DNA from: Microbacterium sp.
GTDB lineage: Bacteria; Actinomycetota; Actinomycetes; Actinomycetales; Microbacteriaceae
Direction: 5' to 3'
Assembly: GCA_029239635.1 (NCBI GenBank)
Contig: JARBUN010000014.1
Span: 1 to 64,000, forward strand
Length of the DNA: 64,000 nt
Of the stretch, positions 44,816 to 55,780 are shown piece after piece. The first letter of the stretch is position 1; every line of letters starts with the position of its first letter. The position numbers were made by a program, and so were the translations under genes. The notes under the pieces are model-generated. The model saw only the letters and a program-made list of their open reading frames with translations. It was not told the DNA's origin and made no database searches.

Positions 44816-45939
44816 TGGTCGCGCGCCGCATCCTCGTCGACCTGCTGGGCTTCACCGGTTCGCGCGGCGGGACCGAGACCTACGTGCGGGAGCTCCTCCC
44901 GCGCCTGGAGGAGCGGTTGCCGCACGCCCGCTTCGCGGCCCTCACGGGGCGCGCGGGGCAGACGCGGGTCACGACCTTCTTCCCCGGCGCGGTCCAGATC
45001 GTGCCGTGGGTGGGCGCGGACCCGGCGACGTGGGCGCTCGGCGCCGTCGCCGCAACCGACGTCCTCGCCCGGCGGTACCGGGCGGACCTCGTGTGGGCAC
45101 CCGCCAACTTCGGACCGGTCTTCCGCGGGGTCCGGCGTGTGGTCACGGTGCACGACGCGATCTACGACGAGGTACCCGGCGGGCTCGCCGAGCGCGCGCA
45201 GCGCAGCGTCACCTCCCTCCTTATGCGGCGGTCAGCGCGCACCGCCGATCACGTGCTCACGGTGTCGCACGCCGCCGCGGAGAGCATCCGCACCCATCTC
45301 GGCGTCGCCGCCGACCGCATCTCCGTGGTCCACAACGGCAGCGCCGAGCCGCGTCCGCAAGACGATCCGGCCGCAACCCTCGTTGCGCTCGGCCTCCCGC
45401 GGGGCCGACCGATCGCGCTGAGCGTCGGCAACCGGATGCCGCACAAGAACTTCCGCGGCCTGCTCGAGGCCGTGGCATCCCTTCCCGCCGCTCGACGGCC
45501 CGTGACGGTCATCGCCGGCAGCCGCCTGCCCGACCCCCTCTCCGTCGAGGTCGAGCGGCTCGGCCTGGAGCGCGACGTGGTGCTTCCCGGCTGGGTGAGC
45601 GACGCCCAGCTCGAGGCCCTGTTCCAGGTCGCCGACCTGTACGTCTGCCCCTCCCTCGTCGAGGGGTTCGGCCTCCCGGTCGTCGACGCGCTGCGGAGAT
45701 CCGTCCCGGTCCTCGCCAACGACGTCCCCGTCCTTCGCGAGGTCGGCGGGGACGCCGCCCGTTACGCGGATGCCACGGATGCCGCCGCCTTCGGCGACGC
45801 GATCCGCGCCGCGCTCGCCGCCCCGCCGGACTCCGCGACCCGCGACGCCGCGCAGAAGTGGGCCTCGCGCTTCACCTGGGACGATGCGGCCGACGGCGTG
45901 GCGGAGGTCCTGGACCGTACGCTCGGGGAGCGTCGATGA
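44815..45939 (+). CDS. GT4 family glycosyltransferase
   Basis: GGTETYVRELLPRLEERL, SVGNRMPHKNFRGLLEAV, CPSLVEGFGLPVVDALR. Confidence 0.92.
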   Translation: MVARRILVDLLGFTGSRGGTETYVRELLPRLEERLPHARFAALTGRAGQTRVTTFFPGAVQIVPWVGADPATWALGAVAATDVLARRYRADLVWAPANFGPVFRGVRRVVTVHDAIYDEVPGGLAERAQRSVTSLLMRRSARTADHVLTVSHAAAESIRTHLGVAADRISVVHNGSAEPRPQDDPAATLVALGLPRGRPIALSVGNRMPHKNFRGLLEAVASLPAARRPVTVIAGSRLPDPLSVEVERLGLERDVVLPGWVSDAQLEALFQVADLYVCPSLVEGFGLPVVDALRRSVPVLANDVPVLREVGGDAARYADATDAAAFGDAIRAALAAPPDSATRDAAQKWASRFTWDDAADGVAEVLDRTLGERR

Positions 45940-47119
45940 CGGACACGGCGGGACCGGCACCGCTGCGCGGACGCCTCCTGGGCTTCATGGTGGTCCCGGC
46001 CATCGCCGCGATCTCGCCTCTCCTGGTGCGATCGGTTACGGGTGGACGGCGGTGGGCCCCGCGCTCATCTCGATCGCGCCCGACGACGATCGGCGCGCGC
46101 GGCTGTACCGGGATTCGATCGTGGTGCGACTCCTGCTCGCCGTGATCGTGCTGCCCGTCCTCGCCGTCGTGTGCTGGTTCGTGGCCTCGCCCGGATCCGA
46201 GCTGCTGACGGTCCTGATGGGCGTCCAGGGCGCCCTCATCGCCCTGACCTTCACCTGGTATTGCGCGGGCGTCGGAGATCCCCGCACGATCATCGTCTAC
46301 GACGCGGTCCCGCGCGTGGTGGCCACCGCCCTCGCCGCGGGGGCGATCCTGCTGACCGGCGTCGTCGAGCTGTACCCGGTCGCGGGCATCCTCGTGACCC
46401 TGGGAGGCACGACGCTCTTCAGTGCACGCCTGCTGCGTCGGCATCCCGGTCCCTGGCCCCCGGCGCGCGAGATCCCCGGGCTCTTGCGCGCGGGGCTCCC
46501 CGTCGCCGTCAACGACGCCGCTCTGAGCGCGTACTCCAGCGTCCCCGCTCCTCTCGTGAACGTGACGGCGCTCCCGTCCGCGGCAGCCGGCTACGCCTCG
46601 GCCGACAAGATGTTCAAGCTCGGCAGCGTGCTGCCCTTCACCCTCGCGAGCGCCTTCCAGAGCTGGGTGAGCGAGGGCGACACCCTCGACCGCCGCCGAC
46701 GCCTGCGCGTCGCTCTGGCGACGCACGGTGCCTTCGGCGTCCTCGGCGCCCTCGTCCTCACCGCACTCGGGCCCTGGGTGAGCCTGGTCATGTTCGGGGA
46801 GTCGGCCGCGGCCGGTATCGATCTGGTGGCCGCGATGGGCCTCGTGTTCCTCTTCCTCTCGGTGCGCACCTCGATGACGCGTCACGTGCTGTTCCCCGCG
46901 GGCAAGGCCCGCCTGGTCATGCGCGCTACGCTCGTGGCGACGGCGATCGGCGTCCCCGCGATGGTGGCCATGGCCATCGTGATCGGCCCCCTCGGTGCGG
47001 CTCTCGGCTACGCCGTCACCGAGGGTCTGGCCACCCTCCTGCTATGGCGGCCGTGCGCCGTCGCGATGCGCGACATCGCCTCCCCTCCGGCCCGAGAAGA
47101 ACAGGACCGCACCGTATGA
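45936..47119 (+). pseudogene. Wzx/MATE-like polysaccharide flippase, apparently disrupted by an internal deletion near 46021-46032
   Basis: Start frame MTDTAGPAPLRGRLLGFMVVPAIAAISPLLV; continuation in another frame AIGYGWTAVGPALISIAPDDDRRARLY... with multiple TM segments. Confidence 0.78.
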
Positions 47120-47997
47120 CCTCCTCCCCCCGCGACTCGGCCTCGCGCCTCGGCGCCGTCGTGCTCACCTGGCGCGATCGCGTGCAGACCGTCGAGTGCG
47201 TGACAGGTCTTCTCGCGTCTCCCGCCGTCGGCCGCGTCGTGGTCGTCGACAACGAAGCCGATGGAACGATCCGGGATGCCTTCGCGCCCGACGAGCGGAT
47301 CGAGTTCGTCGAGTTGACCGCCAACACCGGATTCGCGGTCGGGGTGAACGCGGGGATGAAGGTCCTCCTCGCCGACGACGACATCGATCTCCTCCTGATC
47401 ATGAACAACGACGCGACCCTCCCCTCGAGCGACATCGAGCTCTTGCGTGCCGCCCTGGACGCTGACGCGTCGCTCGGCGTCGTGGGACCGCGCATCGTCA
47501 CCCCCGACGGCCAGCGCTTCTCCGCCGGCGGGGTGGTCAATCGCCTGACGTGGGGCATCCGGCAGCCGCGACCGGCCGAGCAGCCCGACTTCCTGACCTG
47601 GGCCTGCGTCCTCGTGCGGCGCTCGACGCTCGAGACCGCGGGCCTGCTCGACGAGCGCTTCTTCATGTACTGGGAAGACGTGGAGTACGGATTCCGCCTC
47701 CGTGCCCGGGGGATCGGCTTCGCCGAGGTCGCGGATGCCGTCCTCACCCACGCGGTCTCCTCATCGCACGCGCGGGCCGGCTCGCGGATTCTCGCGTACT
47801 CCAGCCAGGCGTTCCGTCACTTCCTCGCCCTTCACGGCGGAGCGACGACCGCGACGGGTCTCGCCCGGCTCAGCGCCAAGGTCCTGCTCACCCTGGCCCG
47901 CGGAGACCGCCGCGGGGCGGCGTACGTGCGGGCCGGCTGGCGCCTCGGCTCCCCCGCTCCCGATCCGGCCTACCCGGCCGTGAACGCCCTGCCCTGA
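47116..47997 (+). CDS. GT2 glycosyltransferase (rhamnosyltransferase-like)
   Basis: ELTANTGFAVGVNAGM, LLIMNNDATLP, DERFFMYWEDVEYGFRLRARG. Confidence 0.92.
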   Translation: MTSSPRDSASRLGAVVLTWRDRVQTVECVTGLLASPAVGRVVVVDNEADGTIRDAFAPDERIEFVELTANTGFAVGVNAGMKVLLADDDIDLLLIMNNDATLPSSDIELLRAALDADASLGVVGPRIVTPDGQRFSAGGVVNRLTWGIRQPRPAEQPDFLTWACVLVRRSTLETAGLLDERFFMYWEDVEYGFRLRARGIGFAEVADAVLTHAVSSSHARAGSRILAYSSQAFRHFLALHGGATTATGLARLSAKVLLTLARGDRRGAAYVRAGWRLGSPAPDPAYPAVNALP

Positions 47998-48013
47998 TCC
48001 GAGAGGACGCCCC

Positions 48014-48895
48014 ATGACCATCGGCTTCGTCGTGACGACGCTGGGACGGCTCGAGCCGCTCCGCGCCCTGCTGACATCTCTCGAGCACCAGCTCCAGGAC
48101 GGCGACCATGTCGTTCTCGTCGCGCAGGGCGCCCAGGAGGACGTGGCGACCCTCGCCGCCGAGTTCTCGGCGCGCGGTGTGCCGGTCACCGCGACCACCT
48201 CGGCTCGGGGCGCCTCCCTGGGGCGCAACACGGGCGTCGCGGCCCTGCCCGCCGGGGACGCCGTCGTCACCTTCCCGAACGACAACACGACGTATCCCGC
48301 CGGCACCGTGGCCGCCTTGCACGCGGCCGTCGACGACCCCTCCTTCCTCGCGGGGGGCTTCACGTCGTGGGATGAGCGCGGCCCCAAGACGACGCTCCCC
48401 ACCCCGGGGACACCGCTGGACAAGTACAACGTGTGGGCGGTGATCGAGATGGGCATCCTCATCCGCCGCTCGCTGTTCGACGCCGTCGGGGGGTTCGACC
48501 AGAACATGGGTCCGGGCTCGGCGTCGCCGTGGCAGGTGGCCGAGGGCACCGACCTGCTGCTCCGCGCGATGGCGCACGAGCCTCGTCTCCTCCACGAGTT
48601 CCGGTGGCTCCCTGCCGACGTCCACGTCGACGGCATCTCGACCGGCTTCGGACTCAGCACCGCCGAGCGTCGGCGCAAGCTCCGCGCGTACGGTCGGGGA
48701 ACCGGGCGCGCGTTCGCCGTCCACGGGTACCCGCTCTGGTGGCGCCTCGCCTTCGCCGCCGCCGGGCTGCTGTACGGGGTGCGCAATCCGCGCCCGATCA
48801 CGATCGGCGACGGGTGGCCGATGTTCCTCGGTCGCCTCGAGGGCACCATCGGGCGCACGTTCGGCCAGGCGCGCATGGTGTCCGCCACCCGCTGA
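48014..48895 (+). CDS. GT2-like glycosyltransferase
   Basis: [48 protein letters not shown]. Confidence 0.85.
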   Translation: MTIGFVVTTLGRLEPLRALLTSLEHQLQDGDHVVLVAQGAQEDVATLAAEFSARGVPVTATTSARGASLGRNTGVAALPAGDAVVTFPNDNTTYPAGTVAALHAAVDDPSFLAGGFTSWDERGPKTTLPTPGTPLDKYNVWAVIEMGILIRRSLFDAVGGFDQNMGPGSASPWQVAEGTDLLLRAMAHEPRLLHEFRWLPADVHVDGISTGFGLSTAERRRKLRAYGRGTGRAFAVHGYPLWWRLAFAAAGLLYGVRNPRPITIGDGWPMFLGRLEGTIGRTFGQARMVSATR

Positions 48896-48926
48896 GGGCC
48901 CGGGACCCCGCTGTTACGCTGAGGAC

Positions 48927-49868
48927 GTGTCATCCAGAGTTCTCATCACCGGCGGTGCCGGCTTCATCGGGTCCCACCTCTCCGAGCGGCTGCTCGCCGA
49001 GGGCAACGAGGTCATCTGCGTCGACAACTTCTTCACGGGATCCCGCCGCAACGTCGAGCACCTGTTCGACAACCCGCGGTTCGAGCTCATGCGGCACGAT
49101 GTCACCTTCCCCCTGTACGTGGAGGTCGACCAGATCTACAACCTCGCGTGCCCGGCCTCTCCGGTGCACTACCAGCACGACCCGGTGCAGACCACCAAGA
49201 CCAGCGTCATGGGCGCGATCAACATGCTGGGTCTCGCCAAGCGCCTTCGGGTGCCGATCCTGCAAGCCTCCACCTCCGAGGTCTACGGCGACCCGGCGGT
49301 CCATCCGCAGACCGAGGACTACTGGGGCAACGTCAATCCGATCGGCACGCGCTCCTGCTATGACGAGGGCAAGCGCGCCGCCGAGACGCTCTTCTTCGAC
49401 TACCGCCGCCAGCACGACCTGTCGATCAAGGTCATCCGCATCTTCAACACGTACGGCCCGCGGATGCACCCGAACGACGGACGCGTGGTCTCGAACTTCA
49501 TCGTCCAGGCCCTGCGCGGCGAGCCCATCACCATCTACGGCGACGGCTCGCAGACGCGCTCCTTCTGCTTCGTCGACGATCTGGTCGACGGAATGGTGCG
49601 CCTGATGAACACCGGCCACGACGTGACCGGCCCGATCAACGTCGGCAACCCGGGCGAGTTCACCATGCTCGAGCTCGCGAACGCCGTACTCGAGATCACC
49701 GGAAGCGGCTCGACGATCGAGCACCGTCCCCTCCCCCAGGACGACCCCAAGCAGCGCCAGCCCCACATCGACCTCGCGCGTCGCGAGCTCGGCTGGGAGC
49801 CGACGATCGCCCTGCGCCCCGGCCTCGAGCGCACGATCGACTACTTCCGGTCGGTGCTGGCGGACTGA
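48927..49868 (+). CDS. Extended SDR, UDP-glucuronate decarboxylase (UXS)-like
   Basis: [78 protein letters not shown]. Confidence 0.93.
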   Translation: MSSRVLITGGAGFIGSHLSERLLAEGNEVICVDNFFTGSRRNVEHLFDNPRFELMRHDVTFPLYVEVDQIYNLACPASPVHYQHDPVQTTKTSVMGAINMLGLAKRLRVPILQASTSEVYGDPAVHPQTEDYWGNVNPIGTRSCYDEGKRAAETLFFDYRRQHDLSIKVIRIFNTYGPRMHPNDGRVVSNFIVQALRGEPITIYGDGSQTRSFCFVDDLVDGMVRLMNTGHDVTGPINVGNPGEFTMLELANAVLEITGSGSTIEHRPLPQDDPKQRQPHIDLARRELGWEPTIALRPGLERTIDYFRSVLAD

Positions 49869-49875
49869 CGGCGTC

Positions 49876-49893
49876 GGGGGCACCTCAGCCCCC
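49876..49893. terminator. Possible weak hairpin terminator
   Basis: GGGGGC-ACCTCA-GCCCCC just after the SDR stop. Confidence 0.4.
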
Positions 49894-49934
49894 TGGCAAC
49901 ACGGCCCGGGGACGCCCGCTCCTAAACTCGACAC

Positions 49935-52211
49935 ATGCTCTCCGCTCTCCGGTCGCGCGTGCGCGCTGCGCGCGACTCGTCCTTCCTGCGCCCCGTCGTC
50001 GCCCGCGTCGATCGCATCTGGTGGGCGCGGGTCATCCGGCGGGCGGACATCGTCGATCTGGACTACGTCCGTGCGCAGACGGGACGGAAGCTCTCCGAAG
50101 CCGCAGCGGTGCGTCGGTACGTGCGAGGCGGCTTCCGAGACGGGTTCCGACTCTCGCCCCTCTTCGTCGACAGCGCCGTCGGTGACCACCTGCCCGAGGC
50201 GTGGCGCGTCCCCGCCCTGTACGCCTACCTGGTCGCCGATCCGCGCGGGCTCCAGGTGAGCCCGCTGTGGGACGCGCAGGTCTACGGCGAAAGGCATCCC
50301 GACGCGTGGGACGCCCCCGGGGGCCCCGTGGGTCATGCCTGGCGACGGAGGGAGGAGCATTCGCTGCCCTACGGTCCCGCTGCGGAGCCTGCCGGTCCCG
50401 GCTGGGCCGAGCTCTCCCCCGTCATCGCACGCGCCGCGCACCGCGCCCGCGTCGGGGGCGAAGTGGCGGCGACTCCCGGCCGGATCCCCCTCGAACGCGA
50501 GCTCATCCTCGCTCTCGGGCCGGACGAGTGGGACGTCGACGAATCGCTCGCTGAAGCCGTGCTCTTCGCTGAGCACGAGGCACACGGGGTCGCGGTCGCC
50601 GTGCTCGACGACCGCGCCGAGGACTGGGTCCTCGCCTCCCTCATGGCCGCGTCGAACCCCCGTGTGCGCGTCAGCCGTCGTCGCCACGACGACCCCGCCC
50701 GCGCTCTCAGCGAGCTCGTCTCGGGGTCCACGGCCGAGGTGGTGGTCCTGCGCGGCCCCAATGAGACGCTGACGGCCATCGATGCCGGCGCCCTGGCGGA
50801 CCGGGTCGAGGCCGAGCCGATCGGCACCGCCGTGGCCCCGGTGTGGCGCGACGGTGACGGCACGATCGCCGCCCTCGGCGCGGGCGCGGCGGGACGCCTG
50901 CTCGCCGGCCATCCCCTCGAAGACATCGCCGCACTCGGCACCGACCGCCTGCTCGAGGTTCCCGCACTCGCGGGGCTCACCGTCGCCGTGCGCCGTGCCG
51001 ACATCACGTCCGACCTCGAGGGAGCCGACGCCGCGAGTCGCCTCGGCGACCGCGCACTCATCGCCCTCGACCTCGAGACGCGCACCCGCTCCACCGCCCC
51101 GCGCGCCGACCTCGACGGCATCCGTTCCGCGGTGTCGGATCGCCATTCCCCCGGCACCGATGACGTGCTGCGCCGCGCCGGGTGGGAGCCCGTGGACGAG
51201 GGGCCGTGGCCACGCATCCGACGCCCGCGGCGCACCGTTGTGCGGGAGGACGGCACCGAGGTCCCCGTCCTGCGATGGGCCCTGCGCACCGCCACGCCCG
51301 TGGGACCGCGCGCCGAGGGCTGGGGCGATACGCACTTCGCCCGCGCCCTGGCGGCGGCTCTGCGTCGCCAGGGACAAGAGGTCGTCATCGACTCGTACGC
51401 CGCGCGCACCCGCCCCACGCGCCACCTGGACGACGTCACGGTCGCTCTGCGCGGACCCGAGCCGCTCGAGGCCTCCCCCTTCGGCGTTTCCCTCCTGTGG
51501 GTCATCAGCCACCCCGACGAGATCACGCGCGCGGATGTCGCGGGTTTCGACCGCGTCTTCGCCGCCTCCGCTCCTTGGGCCCGCGCGGCCGGGACGGAGC
51601 TCGGCGTCGACATCACCCCGCTGCTGCAGTGCACCGACGCCACGCGCTTCCGTCCCGTCGGTCGGGAGCGCGGCGACGATATCCTGTTCGTCGGTACGGC
51701 GCGCGGCATCCTGCGCCCCTCCGTGGTCGAGCCCATCCGCGCCGGCATCCCCGTCACCGTCATCGGGCCCGATTGGCGCGGCTGGATCCCCGCCTCCCGC
51801 ATCCGGGCGACGGGCGTGTCCAACGACGAGCTCCCCGCCCTCTACGAGAGCGCCGGCGTCGTGCTGAACGACCACTGGCCCGCGATGCAGAGGCACGGCT
51901 TCATCGGCAACCGCCTGTTCGACGTGGTCGCCGCGGGCGGACGCGCGATCAGCGACCGGGTGGAGGGAATCGACGCCGTGTTCGGCGGGGCCGTGGCGAC
52001 CTACGACACGGTCCCCGAGCTCATCGAGATGCTGTCCGGAGATCGGGATGCCGTGTTCCCCGACGCCGCGACCCTGACGGCGGTGTCCGAGCGCATCCGC
52101 GCCGAGCACTCGTTCGACGCCCGCGCACGGACCCTGCTGGATGCCGCGCTCCGCGCGGTGCCGACACGGTCACTCGGCGTCTCGGACAGCGCAGCGCGGC
52201 TGGCAGAATAG
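49935..52211 (+). CDS. Large glycosyltransferase family protein, C-terminal GT-B/CgeB-like region
   Basis: 758 aa; C-terminal FVGTARGILRPSVVEPI...VIGPDWRGWIPASRI...YESAGVVLNDHWPAMQRHGFIGNRLFDVVAAGG. Confidence 0.82.
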   Translation: MLSALRSRVRAARDSSFLRPVVARVDRIWWARVIRRADIVDLDYVRAQTGRKLSEAAAVRRYVRGGFRDGFRLSPLFVDSAVGDHLPEAWRVPALYAYLVADPRGLQVSPLWDAQVYGERHPDAWDAPGGPVGHAWRRREEHSLPYGPAAEPAGPGWAELSPVIARAAHRARVGGEVAATPGRIPLERELILALGPDEWDVDESLAEAVLFAEHEAHGVAVAVLDDRAEDWVLASLMAASNPRVRVSRRRHDDPARALSELVSGSTAEVVVLRGPNETLTAIDAGALADRVEAEPIGTAVAPVWRDGDGTIAALGAGAAGRLLAGHPLEDIAALGTDRLLEVPALAGLTVAVRRADITSDLEGADAASRLGDRALIALDLETRTRSTAPRADLDGIRSAVSDRHSPGTDDVLRRAGWEPVDEGPWPRIRRPRRTVVREDGTEVPVLRWALRTATPVGPRAEGWGDTHFARALAAALRRQGQEVVIDSYAARTRPTRHLDDVTVALRGPEPLEASPFGVSLLWVISHPDEITRADVAGFDRVFAASAPWARAAGTELGVDITPLLQCTDATRFRPVGRERGDDILFVGTARGILRPSVVEPIRAGIPVTVIGPDWRGWIPASRIRATGVSNDELPALYESAGVVLNDHWPAMQRHGFIGNRLFDVVAAGGRAISDRVEGIDAVFGGAVATYDTVPELIEMLSGDRDAVFPDAATLTAVSERIRAEHSFDARARTLLDAALRAVPTRSLGVSDSAARLAE

Positions 52212-52216
52212 AATCC

Positions 52217-52657
52217 ATGCCTTCGGAGTCCCCCTCGCCGCGCGGGTGGGGACTCACCCGCCTCTGGTCGTCGAGCCTCGTGCGCTACCTCGTGGTGGGC
52301 GGCCTCGCGTTCGCCTTCGACTTCGGTCTGCTGTGGCTCCTCCACGACGTCGCCGGGGTCCCGCTCGCCATCGCGACGCCGACAGCGTTCCTCGCGAGTT
52401 TCGTCGTGACCTACACACTCCAACGGCTCCTGACCTTCCGGGCTTCGGATGCCGTGGCCCCGAGCGTCGTGCGCTATGCGCTGCTTGTCGCGGCGAACAC
52501 GCTCCTCACCACGGGCATCGTGGCGCTGGCCGACGCCGTCGGCTGGTCGTGGGTCGTGGGCAAGGTCCTCGCAGTCACGGTGACGACCGTCGGCAATTAC
52601 TTCGCGTACCGTTACTGGGTCTTCGCCCGCCCGAAAGGTTCTCACTCGCATGTATAA
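52217..52657 (+). CDS. GtrA family protein
   Basis: RYLVVGGLAFAFDFGLLWLL...FVVTYTLQRLLTF...KVLAVTVTTVGNYFAYRYWVF. Confidence 0.92.
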   Translation: MPSESPSPRGWGLTRLWSSSLVRYLVVGGLAFAFDFGLLWLLHDVAGVPLAIATPTAFLASFVVTYTLQRLLTFRASDAVAPSVVRYALLVAANTLLTTGIVALADAVGWSWVVGKVLAVTVTTVGNYFAYRYWVFARPKGSHSHV

Positions 52658-53612
52658 AGGCGCCACCATCGCCGCGGTCGTTCCCGCGTACAAAGAGGAG
52701 AAGATGATCGCCCGGGTCATCGAGACGATGCCCGACTTCGTCGATCACATCGTCATCGTCGACGACTGCAGTCCCGACGACACCAGCGGAGCCGTCACGC
52801 GGGTGGGTGACCCCCGCGTGGCCCTCATCCGGCACGAGGTGAATCAGGGCGTCGGTGGTGCCATCATCACCGGTCACCGTGCCGCGCTCGACCTGGGCAG
52901 TGATGTGAACGTGATCATGGCCGGCGATGCGCAGATGGACCCTGACTATCTGCCGGCGCTGCTCGACCGGGTCGTCGAAGACGGGTACGGGTTCGCGAAG
53001 GCGAATCGCTTCTACTCCCCCGAATCCTTCACCGGCATGCCCGGCTACCGTGTCTTCGGCAACATCGCCCTGTCGTTCATCACCAAGCTGTCGTCGGGCT
53101 ACTGGAACCTGTTCGACCCGCAGAACGGCTACACCGCGATCCGCAGTGAGGCGCTCCGCCGCGTGCCGCTGGATCGTGTCGCGAAGCGCTACAGCTTCGA
53201 GAACGACCTCCTGATCCACCTCAACATCCTGCAGGTGTCGGCCGTCGACGTCCCGATCCCCGCCGTCTACGGCGACGAGGTGTCGAGCATTCGCTTGAGC
53301 AAGGTGGTCCCCGAGCTCGTGCACCGCCTGACCGTCGGCTTCTGGCACCGGATCTGGTACCGCTACGTGCTGTGGTCCTTCTCCCCCATCGCGCTGCTGC
53401 TCTTCCTGGGCCTGCTGTTCCTCGGTTTCGGCGCGATCGTGACGATCTGGCTGTTCTTCCAGATCCTCGGCTCGGCCATCGCGACCGCGGCGACCGTGAT
53501 GCTCGCGGCTCTCCCGCTGATGTTGGGAACGCAGCTGCTGATCAGCGCGCTGCAATTGGACATCCAGGCCACACCGTCGACACCGGAGCACACCCCGTTC
53601 ACGGCCCGGTGA
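52650..53612 (+). CDS. GT2 glycosyltransferase with C-terminal TM segments
   Basis: AAVVPAYKEEKMIARVIETMPDFVDHIVIVDDCSPDDT, MAGDAQMDPDYLPALL. Confidence 0.93.
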   Translation: MYKGATIAAVVPAYKEEKMIARVIETMPDFVDHIVIVDDCSPDDTSGAVTRVGDPRVALIRHEVNQGVGGAIITGHRAALDLGSDVNVIMAGDAQMDPDYLPALLDRVVEDGYGFAKANRFYSPESFTGMPGYRVFGNIALSFITKLSSGYWNLFDPQNGYTAIRSEALRRVPLDRVAKRYSFENDLLIHLNILQVSAVDVPIPAVYGDEVSSIRLSKVVPELVHRLTVGFWHRIWYRYVLWSFSPIALLLFLGLLFLGFGAIVTIWLFFQILGSAIATAATVMLAALPLMLGTQLLISALQLDIQATPSTPEHTPFTAR

Positions 53613-53621
53613 GAGCCCGAA

Positions 53622-53659
53622 GCGAAAGCGCCCGCCCCCGAGGGGGCGGGCGCTTTCGC
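53622..53659. terminator. Strong hairpin, likely bidirectional terminator between convergent transcripts
   Basis: GCGAAAGCGCCCGCCCCC-GA-GGGGGCGGGCGCTTTCGC. Confidence 0.88.
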
Positions 53660-53675
53660 GTGTGCTCTCCAGTCG

Positions 53676-54686
53676 TCAGACCGCGGCTCGCTGGCCCATC
53701 CGGATCAGTCGCCCGTCGTCGGAGGCCGACTCCAACGACGCCTCGACCACGCTCAGCACGTGCACGGCCTCGCGCATCGTGGACAGCAGGGTGGGGCGAC
53801 CGTTCACGGCGTCACGGAACGCCTCGAGCTCCGAGCGCAGGGGCTCGCGCTTCGGGAACGCGAACCGCGTCACGTCGCCCTCGGACACTCCCCGGAAGGT
53901 CGAGACGGACTCCCACTCCAGGGCCGCCGTGCCGTTGCGGTGCAGTGTGAGGTCGGCCGTGGCCGTGTCGGCGATGAAGGTTCCCCGCTCTCCCGTCACG
54001 ACCGTGACGCGCTCCTTCATGGGGCTCAGCCAGTTGATCAGGTGGTTCACCACGGCGCCGTCCTGCAGGCGCCCAGAGATGGCGATCATGTCCTCGAACG
54101 ACCGCCCGCTCTGGAACGCCGTCTGGGCCGAGACAGCGGCGTAGGACGACTGGGCGACCCATGCGGTCAGGTCGATGTCGTGGGTGGCGAGGTCTTTGGC
54201 CACACCCACATCGCCGATGCGCGCCGGGAACGTGCTCTGACGACGGGTGGCGATCTGGTAGACGTCGCCGATCTCCCCCTCCGCCAGGCGTGCCCGCAGC
54301 TGCTGCAGCGCGGGATTGAAGCGCTCGACGTGACCGACCGTGCCCACGAGACCGCGTGCGTCGAACAGGTCGGCGAGGATGCGACCCTCTTCCGAGCTGT
54401 CGGCGATCGGCTTCTCGACCATCACGTGCACGCCGGCCTCGGCCAGCGTCGTGGCCGCCGCCGCGTGGAAACGAGTGGGGACGGCGACGACGGCGATGTC
54501 GAGACCCACGGATGCCAGTGCCTCGACGTCCGGGAGAACGGGAAGACCCGCTGCGACCCCGTGCACATCGCCGGCAGGATCGGCGACGGCGACGAGGTCG
54601 ATCCCGTCGATCTCACGGAGGAGACGCGCGTGGTGGCGTCCCATCATTCCCAGGCCCAGCAGGCCGGCGCGCAGCGCCGCGGTCAT
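53676..54686 (-). CDS. Gfo/Idh/MocA family oxidoreductase (WbpB/WlbA-like by context)
   Basis: RAGLLGLGMMGRHHARLLREIDGIDLVAVADP, VMVEKPIADSSEEG. Confidence 0.92.
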   Translation of the reverse strand: MTAALRAGLLGLGMMGRHHARLLREIDGIDLVAVADPAGDVHGVAAGLPVLPDVEALASVGLDIAVVAVPTRFHAAAATTLAEAGVHVMVEKPIADSSEEGRILADLFDARGLVGTVGHVERFNPALQQLRARLAEGEIGDVYQIATRRQSTFPARIGDVGVAKDLATHDIDLTAWVAQSSYAAVSAQTAFQSGRSFEDMIAISGRLQDGAVVNHLINWLSPMKERVTVVTGERGTFIADTATADLTLHRNGTAALEWESVSTFRGVSEGDVTRFAFPKREPLRSELEAFRDAVNGRPTLLSTMREAVHVLSVVEASLESASDDGRLIRMGQRAAV

Positions 54687-55780
54687 GCGCCCGCTCCCGC
54701 CACCGCAGCGACAGCCGTCACGATGCGCTCGAGGTCGCCGTCGCTCAGCGAGGGGTGCACGGGGAGCGAGACCACCTGCTGCGCGGCGCGCTCGGTCTCC
54801 GGCAGATCGAGACCGGGGGCGAACGACGCCAGCGAGGGGAGCCGGTGATTGGGGATCGGATAGTAGACGCCGCTGCCCACATGGTGCTCCTCGCGGAGGG
54901 CCGTGACGAAGCCGTCGCGGTCGTCCGGGACGCGCACCGTGTACTGGTGGTAGACGTGGTGGACCCCCGCGGCGACGGCGGGGATCTGCACGCCCGTCAG
55001 GTGCGCGTCGAGGAACGCGGCGTTGTCGCGCCGCCTCTGCGTCCACGCGTCGACCTTCGTCAGCTGGACACGACCGATCGCCGCGTGCAGGTCGGTCATG
55101 CGCGCGTTGAACCCGACGACCTCGTTCTCGTACTGCCGCTCCATGCCCTGGTTGCGCAGGAGGCGCAGCATCCGGGCGACGTCGGATCCGCCGGCGGTGA
55201 CCATACCGCCCTCGCCGCTCGTCATGTTCTTCGTCGGGTAGAGCGAGAACATCGCGAACGAGCCGAACGTTCCCACCGGCCGGTCGTTCAGCCGCGCGCC
55301 GTGCGCCTGCGCGGCGTCCTCGAACAGCATCAGGCCGTGCCGTTCGGCGAGAGCCGTGAGGCCGACCATGTCGGCCGGGTGCCCGTAGAGGTGGACAGGC
55401 ATGATCGCGCGCGTGCGCGGGGTGATCGAGGCCTCGACACTCGCGACGTCGAGGGTGAAGCTCACGGGGTCGATGTCGGCGAACACGGGGGTCGCGCCGG
55501 TGAGGGCGACGGAGTTCCCGGTCGCGGCGAACGTGAACGACGGCACGATGACCTCGTCCCCGGGGCCGATGCCGCACGCCAGCAGACCGAGGTGGAGACC
55601 CGACGTACCCGAGTTGACCGCGACCGTCTCGCGTCCCTCGACGAAGTGCCCGGCGAACTCGCGCTCGAACGCCACGACCTCGGGACCCTGGGCGATCATG
55701 CCGCTGCGCAGCACGCGGTCGACGGCGGCACGCTCGTCCTCGCCGATGAGGGGCTTGGCGGCGGGAATGAGATCAGGCAT
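54683..55780 (-). CDS. DegT/DnrJ/EryC1/StrS aminotransferase (WbpE-like by context)
   Basis: MPDLIPAAKPLIGEDERAAVDRVLRSGMIAQGPEV, VPSFTFAATGNSV, SLYPTKNMTSGEGGMV. Confidence 0.94.
   Translation of the reverse strand: MPDLIPAAKPLIGEDERAAVDRVLRSGMIAQGPEVVAFEREFAGHFVEGRETVAVNSGTSGLHLGLLACGIGPGDEVIVPSFTFAATGNSVALTGATPVFADIDPVSFTLDVASVEASITPRTRAIMPVHLYGHPADMVGLTALAERHGLMLFEDAAQAHGARLNDRPVGTFGSFAMFSLYPTKNMTSGEGGMVTAGGSDVARMLRLLRNQGMERQYENEVVGFNARMTDLHAAIGRVQLTKVDAWTQRRRDNAAFLDAHLTGVQIPAVAAGVHHVYHQYTVRVPDDRDGFVTALREEHHVGSGVYYPIPNHRLPSLASFAPGLDLPETERAAQQVVSLPVHPSLSDGDLERIVTAVAAVAGAGA

Noticed and set aside
48930-52109. 1059-aa ORF on the minus strand
   Set aside because: Antisense to the UXS-like SDR and the 758-aa glycosyltransferase, both with recognisable motifs; spurious.
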